Origin: Acetobacteraceae bacterium | GTDB lineage: Bacteria > Pseudomonadota > Alphaproteobacteria > Acetobacterales > Acetobacteraceae | DNA: 8,676 nt | Direction of reading: 5' to 3' | Assembly: GCA_030039695.1 (NCBI GenBank) | Contig: JASHVB010000490.1 | Coordinates: 1 to 8,676, forward strand | Shown: positions 1-6,368 of the stretch, piece by piece | Numbering within the stretch: position 1 is the stretch's first letter | Layout of the letters: the number at the start of each line of letters is the position of its first letter | Notes under the pieces: generated by a model | The model's database searches: none | What the model saw: the letters and a program-made list of their open reading frames with translations, nothing else | Told to the model about the DNA's origin: nothing | Position numbers and translations under genes: made by a program

Positions 1-18
1 CACGACCGCGCCGCTCAT
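1..18 (-). CDS. Possible first codons of a downstream gene, cut by window edge
   Basis: On the minus strand the HlyD-type remnant ends in TGA at 15-17, and this stop overlaps an ATG at 16-18 (CAATGAGC). Only six codons, M-S-G-A-V-V, lie inside the window. An ATGA overlap between a membrane fusion protein and its inner-membrane transporter is common, and the intact pair at 5070-7972 has the same arrangement. I therefore infer that a DHA2/EmrB-type transporter gene starts here. Nothing in the six codons proves this. Confidence 0.35.
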
Positions 19-650
19 TGCCCGGTGCCTGGCGACCGCGGCTCGTAGGCCTGGAGAAACTTGCCGGCATCGGGTCCGGTTGACGGCTTGTTGATATAGA
101 CTTGGGGAACCATCGAGGTGCCGACGGACAGCTGTGTCCGGTCGGGGTGGTAATCGACGAGATCGATGCGGGCCGGCAGCCGCTGGACCACTTATACAAA
201 GTTGCCGGTGACATTCTCGGCCGGCAGCAGCGCCAGGGTCGATCCGGTCCCCTCGGTAAACCCAGAGATCTGGCCTTGGAAGATGTGCGTGCCGCCGTAC
301 ATGTCGACGTACAAAGCGACTGGCCAACAGATGTGCAGATAGCGCAACTTGGTTTCCTTGAAGTTGGCATCGGCCCAGATTTTGCTCAGCAACGGGAACG
401 CCATCAGGTTCCGGCCGACCTGAACCTAGCCGCCAGGATTGACGTTGCGCCGCGTGACGACGCCGTCGATGTCGCAGTACTGCAGACCGAGTTCGGTCTG
501 CGCGAGATCACGCCTTGCGGCTTTCAGTTTCGCATCGGCCTGCTTGGCCGCCGGGGCATCGGCCGCGAATCGGGCGAACGTGGTGTCGAGATCGCCCAGT
601 CTATAGAACTGATCGAGCATCGCTTTCGGACCCTGGTCGAACGAGTGCAC
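15..650 (-). pseudogene. HlyD/EmrA-type membrane fusion protein remnant with two in-frame stops
   Basis: The C-terminal half of a periplasmic adaptor of the HlyD/EmrA family can be read in a single minus-strand frame. It shows, in order, a helical-hairpin end (AKLKAARRDLAQTELGL), the second lipoyl half (DGVVTRRNVNPGG), the conserved segment IWADANFKET, the barrel part with GSTLALLPAENVTGNF, and a tail VVQRLPARIDLVDY ending near residue GKFLQAYEP. The intact adaptor at 5070-6368 has the matching segments IWVAANFKET and SLLPAEDATGNWVKIVQR. Two in-frame stops break it: TAG at 426-428, just after NPGG, and TAA at 192-194, where the intact homologue has the Lys of NWVK. The N-terminal membrane anchor and first half of the hairpin are missing. 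There are no frameshifts between the three pieces, so the decay is by deletion plus nonsense changes. It was probably the partner of the gene starting at 18. Confidence 0.85.
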
Positions 651-677
651 GACGCCGAGTTCCGCGGCGCTAGTGCG

Positions 678-1232
678 CTACACAGCTCCGGAGACGGCGC
701 CGTTCTCCGCGTTTGGTATGCGACGTTGCATTCTGAAATTGACGATTCTGCTTCGAAGTTGGAACCTGAGCAGGCTTCCGACCGGATCGAAGAAAAATGG
801 CTCACTCCGCCACCCGGCGAAGAGGCGATGGCCGGCTCCTTCCGTGACTTGCGCGTCCAGGTCCAACGAGACCGGCGCGTTTTGGATGAGCAATCCGCCA
901 CCGCCCTCAGCCGCTGCGGTATGCGGGCCTGCAATCGAGTGAACCGTTGCCGCCTGCCCGTCCGAGGTAAAAGGCGAGAAACCGACCCGGTACGTCAAAT
1001 CCGCCTTGTTGTCGCCGTCGGTGTCGACACGCAACTCATTGATCGCGTCCGGAGCAAAGGGAACCGAGGTGGTCGGTCCAGGCGGATCGAAGCTGAACGA
1101 GGGATGAACGTCCATGATCAGGATCGACCTGGTGGCATCGCCGGGCTTGGGAAACGCATAAAGGTCCGTCAAATCCAAGCGAGCGTCGCCGTCCGGAAAG
1201 CCAAAGTGGGGTCCAGAATAGTGGAGCGACAT
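678..1232 (-). pseudogene. Truncated DUF4331 family protein
   Basis: The open frame has 184 codons, starting at ATG (1230-1232) with only a weak purine stretch (ACAGGGAC) upstream. About the first 157 residues look like the DUF4331 family: a start of the form MSLHYSGPHFGFPDGDARLD, then LTDLYAFPKPGDATRSILIMDV, DTDGDNKADLTYRVGF and a late FAGWRSEPFFFD. The family's function is not established. Members are usually about twice this length. From about position 760 downward the family resemblance stops and the residues (RSRIVNFRMQRRIPN and onward) look random until TAG at 678-680. The HlyD-type remnant begins shortly after, in the same frame. I infer that a deletion removed the 3' half of this gene and the 5' half of the adaptor gene. 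A short functional variant cannot be fully excluded. Confidence 0.75.
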
Positions 1233-2171
1233 TTGATCACTGTGTCCCTGTCCGGAAACCAGTCACCACCAAATACTGCCCCAACCCGTCCAGGAAATTG
1301 TCAATGACTGTTGCGTTTGGACCGAATTTGTCCTGACCGCGCCGCAGAGGGTGTCGGAGCTCCAACGGCAAAGCAGAGAACCCCTTCTCAGGCCGGCAAT
1401 TCCATGATTTCGAGAGAACTCCGCTCCTTGTCCATTGTAAATCCACGTTCCACAGCAAGGGCAGACAGGCAATCTGCGTGTGGTTCAAATCGCATCAACC
1501 GACCTAGCGCGCGTCCGGGATTTGGAAGCATGCCACGGGCCCATAGGTCCATGAGGCACGCCAGTGGGAATTGGACGCCAGGCACCGTGAACTGAGGATG
1601 TGTGGCGGGTTGCGCTGAATAGTCGGTGTCCAAACCTCGGCAATCCCGCCGAGCAGCTGACCGCCTTGTGGCAAAGAGGCGAGTTAATGACACGCACCCC
1701 AACTGGCTTGGGCCCACCCAACAGATAGACAAACCAACCGCTCCCCCGATGCTTATCGCTTGATTGCAGGTGATATGACATATCTCGCAATGGACGGTTC
1801 GAAGATGCACCACGGTTGTCGTGGCAGCGTCGACAGCAAGTTATTTCCGACCCACCATCTAGCCCCCTGCGATTCCGACGGTCAGTCCAACGTGACCAGC
1901 GGAGAGAAATGCCTCGCCAGCTGTCGCAGCGAGGGCTCTCGAAGGTCGGGTCTGCACCATATGGCTGCGTGATTCAGCAAAATGGCGATGTTTTGACAAT
2001 CAGTTCCAGGTTCCGTGTGCCATCCCCTTGGAGGGTTCACAGCAGGGAATGGGACCCCCACCGTATGAGTTACGCGCTGCTGGCGCCAACTCCTGACAAG
2101 CTGCGACCGCGTTCCCGCGAGATCTTTCGACTCCCTTGACGCCAACGTTCAATCGGTCAGGAACCAGTACC
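1233..2171. other. About 940 bp without a recognisable gene
   Basis: Open frames occur on both strands, the longest being 1388-1813 on the minus strand and 1816-2139 on the plus strand. None shows a recognisable domain or a convincing ribosome binding site. Two minus-strand stretches read somewhat like protein: 1388-1600 (including PGRALGRLMRFEPHADCLSA) and 1240-1350 (including DKFGPNATVIDNFLDGLGQY). They are in different frames and could be fragments of a decayed gene, but I do not recognise either. A TTGACA at 1993-1998 has no good -10 partner at normal spacing. The promoter of the hydrolase gene must lie in the right part of this region, but I cannot place it. Confidence 0.5.
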
Positions 2172-2996
2172 ATGAGCACGATCACCACCAAGGACGGCGT
2201 TCAGATCTTCTACAAGGACTGGGGCCACGGCCAACCCATCGTCTTCCATCACGGGTGGCCGCTCAGCTCCGATGACTGGGACGCCCAGATGTTGTTCTTC
2301 GTACAGCACGGCTATCGTGTCGTCGGTTTCGATCGTCGCGGCCACGGACGATCGAGCCAGGTATCGGACGGCCACGATATGGACCACTACGCAGCCGACG
2401 CGGCCGCTGTGGTCGACCATCTCGATCTCCGCAACGCCGTCCATATCGGGCACTCCACCGGCGGCGGCGAAGTTGCCCGCTATGTCGCACGCCACGGCGA
2501 AGGCAGGGTCGCAAAAGCGGTGTTGATGTCAGCCGTACCGCCGATCATGGTAAAAACAGCGAACAATCCCGCCGGGCTGCCGATCGAGGTTTTTGACGGG
2601 CTGCGCAAGAGCCTCGCTGCCAACCGCGCCCAGTTCTACCGTGATGTCGCGTCCGGTCCGTTCTACGGATTCAACCGACCGGGGGTCAAACCCTCAGAGG
2701 GCATAATCGGGAACTGGTGGCGCCAGGGCATGATTGGCGGCGCCAAGGCTCACTACGACGGCATCAAGGTGTTCTCAGAGACCGACTTCACAGAAGATCT
2801 AAAAACCATTGAGGTCCCGACTCTGGTCATGCACGGCGATGACGACCAGATCGTCCCCTACAAGGACGCTGCCTTGCTGTCGGTTAAGCTCCTCAAGCAT
2901 GCCTCGCTGAAAATCTACCCGGGCTTCCCGCACGGCATGCTCACGACCCACGCCGACGTGATCAACGAGGATCTCCTAGCCTTCGTCAGGGGATGA
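2172..2996 (+). CDS. Alpha/beta hydrolase, non-haem chloroperoxidase/arylesterase type
   Basis: This 274-residue cytoplasmic enzyme has the usual length of the cofactor-free chloroperoxidase/arylesterase branch of the alpha/beta hydrolase fold. Visible features are the N-terminal [12 protein letters not shown], the oxyanion-hole region HHGWP (26-30), [11 protein letters not shown] (52-62), the nucleophile elbow GHSTGG with Ser95, the acid in HGDDDQIVP (Asp225) and the catalytic histidine in GFPHGM (His254). The triad is thus complete. Family members hydrolyse esters or lactones and, with peracid, show side-activity as haloperoxidases; the physiological substrate cannot be told. I chose the ATG at 2172 because AGGA (2159-2162) sits nine bases upstream and the protein then begins MSTITTKDG, as is typical. 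An in-frame start at 2136 would add 12 residues with no family support. The gene stands alone: its 3' end faces the AraC gene, and no co-directional gene is close. Confidence 0.93.
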   Translation: MSTITTKDGVQIFYKDWGHGQPIVFHHGWPLSSDDWDAQMLFFVQHGYRVVGFDRRGHGRSSQVSDGHDMDHYAADAAAVVDHLDLRNAVHIGHSTGGGEVARYVARHGEGRVAKAVLMSAVPPIMVKTANNPAGLPIEVFDGLRKSLAANRAQFYRDVASGPFYGFNRPGVKPSEGIIGNWWRQGMIGGAKAHYDGIKVFSETDFTEDLKTIEVPTLVMHGDDDQIVPYKDAALLSVKLLKHASLKIYPGFPHGMLTTHADVINEDLLAFVRG

Positions 2997-3544
2997 GAGC
3001 CATGCGCGCCGGCCGTCGATCGACGGGCGACGGCGGCGTCCGGCGCTGCAGACCACTCGTACCGATCAGCCAGCGGTGGTCTTCGCGCGCGGAAGCGGTT
3101 TTCGCACGCGGGGACCTTGCGCCTGTTCCGCCGTCGCAGCCGGCTTGGCGAGCAACCTTGGCAGGCTGCGGTTTGGGCCCAGGCAACCTTCGCTGAAGCA
3201 CGAACAATAGGGGGCCAGTTCCTAACCACGCCGGCGCTCTTCACGGGGCTGGTCTACACGGGCGGTCACTAGGCGCCCGATTGGAGAGGAGGGGGCCATG
3301 GGTCACCGCAGACGACGTTCGCGGCCAGCGCCCCGGCGATGGCGCCGCGGGTCTGCGCGACCATGGTTCTGCTGTCCGAGGTGAGAACCTTTCCCGCGCT
3401 GATGTTGACGATCGCTGCCGAGACCTGAACCAAAACACGGGGCAAGTCGCAGGTATTTGGCAATGACGCCGCTGCCGCAACCGGCAAAGCCCCGAGATAG
3501 CGGCGCCGTCATTCGTCGGCCGCCGGGTGCATGTTACGGCGGCG
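2997..3544. other. About 550 bp between convergent genes, no recognisable gene
   Basis: The region lies between the ends of the hydrolase and AraC genes. Short open frames on both strands (for example 2993-3196 plus, 3269-3487 minus) have low-complexity, Arg/Pro/Ala-rich translations typical of chance frames in GC-rich DNA. A perfect 14-bp palindrome, CCGTCGATCGACGG, lies at 3013-3026, shortly after the hydrolase stop; it could fold as a 5-bp stem with a GATC loop. There is no T-run after it, so I do not call it a terminator. The part at 3509-3544 would encode the lost tail of the AraC protein. Confidence 0.5.
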
Positions 3545-4126
3545 TCACGCGTTGGGGCTCAGACCCACCGTATCGCGAAACACCCTGCAATAATGCGCCT
3601 GATCAGTGAACCCGCAGGCAAGCGCTATTTGCGATAGCGGTTCCTTCGACAGCAGCATGATTCGCTGTGCGCACTCAATACGACGGCGGCGGATATAATG
3701 GCATGCCGTCGAGCCGAACGTCACTTTGAAGGCGCGCGAGAAATAGCTGATACTCAGACGCGCCTTGCTCGCGCAATCCCGGAGCCGAATTGGAGAGTCC
3801 AGCGAAGCGTCGTTGAGTTCCTTGACTTTGCGGGTCTGCCATGAAGCGAGTCCGCGCGTGATTGACGTGGGCGCCGCTTGTTGCCCGTTTGCCAGAGAGT
3901 CGTCGGTGTAGCCCCGCAGCATCGCAGCTGCGACCTTGATCTGCGACTTCGCCTGGATGCGGTCGTCGTCCCGCATCCGTAACGCGTCATCGAGGAAATC
4001 GCTCACTCGGTCACGTCCGCCTGAGTTAAAGACGAGGCACGAAGAAGACTTTGCTGGATGGCAGATTGCACGCGCCCGGTCGAGTAAGTGGTAAACCTTG
4101 CGCCGCAGGCAGGATTGTAGTGGCAT
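3545..4126 (-). CDS. Small AraC/XylS-type transcriptional regulator, C-terminally shortened
   Basis: The protein is a DNA-binding regulator with two helix-turn-helix units. The first lies at about residues 115-138 (LRDCASKARLSISYFSRAFK). The second is at about 164-193, with LSQIALACGFTDQAHYCRVF followed by RDTVGLSPNA. No sugar-binding cupin or other effector domain is visible in the N-terminal part, so it belongs to the short AraC-type proteins whose signal is unknown. The stop is TGA at 3545-3547. Read through, the frame continues as R-R-R-N-M-H-P-A-A-D-E and stops at 3509-3511, which fits the usual family ending SPNAWRR if the TGA was once TGG. The start is uncertain: ATG at 4124-4126 gives 193 residues, while GTG at 4004-4006 and ATG at 3974-3976 are alternatives. 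None has a strong ribosome binding site. The gene is co-directional with the TetR gene but 153 bases downstream of it, so a shared transcript is possible but not shown. Confidence 0.85.
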   Translation of the reverse strand: MPLQSCLRRKVYHLLDRARAICHPAKSSSCLVFNSGGRDRVSDFLDDALRMRDDDRIQAKSQIKVAAAMLRGYTDDSLANGQQAAPTSITRGLASWQTRKVKELNDASLDSPIRLRDCASKARLSISYFSRAFKVTFGSTACHYIRRRRIECAQRIMLLSKEPLSQIALACGFTDQAHYCRVFRDTVGLSPNA

Positions 4127-4279
4127 GCGGCGCGCATCAGACCAACATAGCCTTCGCCAACCAGCTCCTCGATAAGCACCCCGCAGCTGCGGTGCGCCAG
4201 TGGGTCGTTAGCTGCGGCCGGGCGGTCGACCCTATGGTTTTCGAGACCCTTTTTGGGCAGGCCTTCAAGCCATCACTCT

Positions 4280-4915
4280 CTAATCTGATAATGCTCCCGG
4301 CGCGCCATATCGGGCCATGAAGCAATCGATGGCGGCGTCGAGCTGCCGTTCGACCTGCTCGCGCGAGGGGCGGAAGCTGGAATCGAAAAGGCAATGAACG
4401 TGTAGTTCGCCTCTGGCGAGAGCAAGGAATTGCTCAGTTGCAGCAGACGCATCGTCGACGAGTAGAGTGCCGTCTTTGACGGCCTCTTCGATCATGTCGG
4501 CAATAACCGCATGCCTTTTTTTCATGAGCGTTCCATAGATCGAGGGCCCCAGCGTGGGAAAGCGGTGAGAAGCCGCCAGGGTAATTCGCAAGAGTGACAG
4601 GACCGAAGGGTCGAGCATCAGCCCGAGGAGCTGCGACGCGATCCATCGCAGCCGATCGCGGATGGCCAGCGACCCGTTCGGTGCCACTGCCGAGAGTACG
4701 CGGCCCTGCACGTTCTCGGTGACGGCGAGGAACAAGGCGTCCTTGCTGGCATAGTGGGTGTAGACGGTCTGCTTCGCCACGCCGGCACGCTTCGCCACTT
4801 CGTCCATGCTGACGCCGTCATAGCCGTGTTCGAGGAACGCCTCACGCGCGGCGGCGATGATCCGCGCAGCCCTGTCGGTCCTTGGGGGGCTCGATGATTG
4901 GACGAAAGGATGCAC
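4280..4915 (-). CDS. TetR/AcrR family repressor, divergent from the efflux operon
   Basis: This 211-residue one-component regulator has the family's usual size. The N-terminal TetR DNA-binding domain covers about residues 16-63, with RIIAAAREAFLEHGYDGVSM, the HTH GVSMDEVAKRAGVAKQTVYT and HYASKDALF. The rest (about 70-205) is helical and should form the ligand-binding and dimerisation domain, resembling C-terminal domains of AcrR/AefR-like repressors. The start is GTG at 4913-4915: an in-frame TGA lies five codons upstream, and GAAAGG (complement of 4924-4929) sits eight bases before the GTG. The ATG at 4929-4931 is in another frame. The gene is transcribed away from the EmrA/EmrB-like pair, and paired 15-bp palindromes lie between them. 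It most likely represses the pump and itself, and is released by a pump substrate or related ligand. The ligand cannot be predicted. Confidence 0.95.
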   Translation of the reverse strand: MHPFVQSSSPPRTDRAARIIAAAREAFLEHGYDGVSMDEVAKRAGVAKQTVYTHYASKDALFLAVTENVQGRVLSAVAPNGSLAIRDRLRWIASQLLGLMLDPSVLSLLRITLAASHRFPTLGPSIYGTLMKKRHAVIADMIEEAVKDGTLLVDDASAATEQFLALARGELHVHCLFDSSFRPSREQVERQLDAAIDCFMARYGAPGALSD

Positions 4916-4966
4916 CCGGTGAGCCTTTCATGCAGATTGTGCGGGCCAGCTATGCCCGAAAACCAT

Positions 4967-4981
4967 ACTAGACGGTCCAGT
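4967..4981. promoter_or_regulatory. Putative TetR operator, copy 1 (repressor side)
   Basis: ACTAGACGGTCCAGT is an interrupted palindrome around a central G, with one mismatch compared with the perfect copy at 5027-5041. It lies upstream of the TetR gene, where a bound repressor would block that gene's promoter. The TAGAC-N-GTCTA type of sequence is compatible with known TetR-family operators; assignment to the adjacent repressor is inferred from position and repetition. Confidence 0.8.
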
Positions 4982-5026
4982 TCAATATAGACGCGCCCAC
5001 CTCGGAAATCCATATCCCGTGTCGAG

Positions 5027-5041
5027 ACTAGACGGTCTAGT
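5027..5041. promoter_or_regulatory. Putative TetR operator, copy 2 (efflux operon side)
   Basis: ACTAGACGGTCTAGT has perfect 7-bp arms around a central G. It ends 13 bases before the ribosome binding site of the EmrA-like gene, so it probably overlaps that promoter or its start point. It shares 14 of 15 bases with the copy at 4967-4981. Confidence 0.85.
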
Positions 5042-5054
5042 TTGGTAAACCGGT

Positions 5055-5061
5055 AGAGGAG
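5055..5061 (+). promoter_or_regulatory. Ribosome binding site deciding the EmrA-like start
   Basis: AGAGGAG lies eight bases before ATG 5070. An alternative GTG at 5061, in the same frame, overlaps this site and therefore cannot use it, which fixes the start at 5070. Confidence 0.8.
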
Positions 5062-5069
5062 TGCGCGTC

Positions 5070-6368
5070 ATGGCACTGGACGAGTTGGATCACATCGACC
5101 GATCGACGCTGGATGTCGCGCGCCCGGCGTCGGGTCAGGTTTCGTCTGCCTCATTGCCCGGAGACGCCAGCGAAGCACCGGTCCGCCTTCGCGCACCGGT
5201 GCCGCCATTGCGCCCGCCTGCAGAGGGACGCGTCACGGAATTGTCGCCCTCGCAAAAAGATCAGCACAACGCATCGATCCCTCCCGACGAGGACGAGTCC
5301 CGTCCTCGGTTCCTGCGACGCTATCCGTTTGGCTCCTTGATCGGAGCGCTTGTCGCCAGCACGGCGCTCCTGGGCGGCTATCTTTGCTGGGACAACGCCA
5401 GCCATTTCGAGACGACCGACGACGCGTTCATTGCAGCGCGCCAATTCGCCATCGCCCCCGAGGTGTCCGGGTACATCACGTCCGTCCCGGTCACCGACAA
5501 CCAAGACGTTCCGTCCGGCGGCGTGATCGCTCGCATCGACGACCGCGAGTACCAGATCGCGCTAGAGCAAGCACAGGCGCAGGTGGCAGTGGCGCAGTCC
5601 AACATCGAGAACATCGATGCGCAGATGGCCGTCCAGCAGGCTCAGGTGGCCCAGAATGTGGCGCAGGTGGCGCAGGCGCAGGCCAGCCTCACGTTCGCGC
5701 AGCAGCAGGCTGCCCGTTACGAAATATTGGCCCGGGACGGCTGGGGCACTATGCAGGACGCCCAGCAATATGGGTCGCAGCTTCGACAACAGCAGGCGAC
5801 TCTGAAGAGCGCGCAGGCGGCGGTCATGGCGGCGGCGCGCCAGCTTGCCGCGCTGAAGGCGCAGCGTGCCGCCGACCAGGCGGACCTCAAGCAGGCGGAA
5901 GCTCAGCGCGACCAGGCCAGGCTCAATCTCTCCTACACGATCGTCACCGCCGCCCAGCCCGGGCACGTCGTGCAACTCTCAGCCTCAGTTGGCGAATACG
6001 TACAGGCCGGCACCGACCTGACGATGTTCGTGCCAGACAAGATCTGGGTCGCCGCGAACTTCAAGGAGACCCAGCTTGACGCCTTGCGGCCCGAGCAGAA
6101 CGCGACAATCCGTATAGACGCCTATCCGGAGCACACCTTCCACGGCCACGTCGCCAGCGTTCAGCGTGGCTCCGGCACCGCGTTCTCATTGCTGCCGGCT
6201 GAGGACGCGACCGGCAACTGGGTGAAGATCGTACAGCGCGTGCCGGTCAAGATCATCATCGACAATCCGCCGACCGACGTGGCGCTCGGCCCCGGCATGT
6301 CGGTGGATGCGACTGTGCGGGTCAATCCGAAGCCGTCGCTTTATGAGCGGCTGAGGAGCTGGCTATGA
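5070..6368 (+). CDS. EmrA-like HlyD-family membrane fusion protein
   Basis: This 432-residue periplasmic adaptor links an inner-membrane transporter to an outer-membrane channel. The order is: a cytoplasmic N-terminus of about 85 residues rich in Pro, Asp and Arg; one membrane anchor at about 86-106 (FGSLIGALVASTALLGGYLC); the conserved ETTDDAFI (114-121); the first lipoyl half with APEVSGYITSVPVTDNQDV; a long Gln/Ala-rich coiled-coil hairpin at about 160-288; the second lipoyl half with GHVVQLSASVGEYVQAG; then IWVAANFKETQL and a barrel domain with RIDAYPEHTFHGHV and SLLPAEDATGNWVKIVQR. All parts of an EmrA-type adaptor are present. The N-terminal tail before the anchor is longer than in typical EmrA proteins. 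The stop overlaps the next start (ATGA), so the two are translated together. Transcription is probably controlled by the TetR protein through the palindrome at 5027-5041. It is homologous to the broken adaptor at 15-650 but not closely similar. Confidence 0.95.
   Translation: MALDELDHIDRSTLDVARPASGQVSSASLPGDASEAPVRLRAPVPPLRPPAEGRVTELSPSQKDQHNASIPPDEDESRPRFLRRYPFGSLIGALVASTALLGGYLCWDNASHFETTDDAFIAARQFAIAPEVSGYITSVPVTDNQDVPSGGVIARIDDREYQIALEQAQAQVAVAQSNIENIDAQMAVQQAQVAQNVAQVAQAQASLTFAQQQAARYEILARDGWGTMQDAQQYGSQLRQQQATLKSAQAAVMAAARQLAALKAQRAADQADLKQAEAQRDQARLNLSYTIVTAAQPGHVVQLSASVGEYVQAGTDLTMFVPDKIWVAANFKETQLDALRPEQNATIRIDAYPEHTFHGHVASVQRGSGTAFSLLPAEDATGNWVKIVQRVPVKIIIDNPPTDVALGPGMSVDATVRVNPKPSLYERLRSWL

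Larger units (their letters stand above)
4916..5069. promoter_or_regulatory. Divergent control region between the TetR gene and the efflux operon
   Basis: This 154-bp region must hold the promoters of both divergent genes. It carries two near-identical palindromes with centres 60 bp apart, one 51 bases before the repressor start and one 28 bases before the adaptor start. I could not place clear -35/-10 pairs on either strand; AATATA at 4984-4989 (TATATT on the minus strand) is a possible -10 for the repressor without a good -35. Confidence 0.75.

Noticed and set aside
102..1307. A 401-codon plus-strand open frame
   Set aside because: It is antisense to the DUF4331 and HlyD-type remnants, whose minus-strand translations match known families. 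The plus-strand translation has no domain.
1993..1998. TTGACA as a -35 box of the hydrolase promoter
   Set aside because: No reasonable -10 hexamer is found 16-18 bases downstream, and it lies about 175 bases from the start codon.
4181..4192. Palindrome CCGCAGCTGCGG between the AraC and TetR genes
   Set aside because: A 12-bp palindrome in GC-rich DNA is not rare, there is no second copy, and it is not placed at an evident promoter.
5384..6079. A 231-codon plus-strand frame within the adaptor gene
   Set aside because: It is an out-of-frame shadow of the EmrA-like gene with an Arg/Gly/Ala-rich, domain-free translation.
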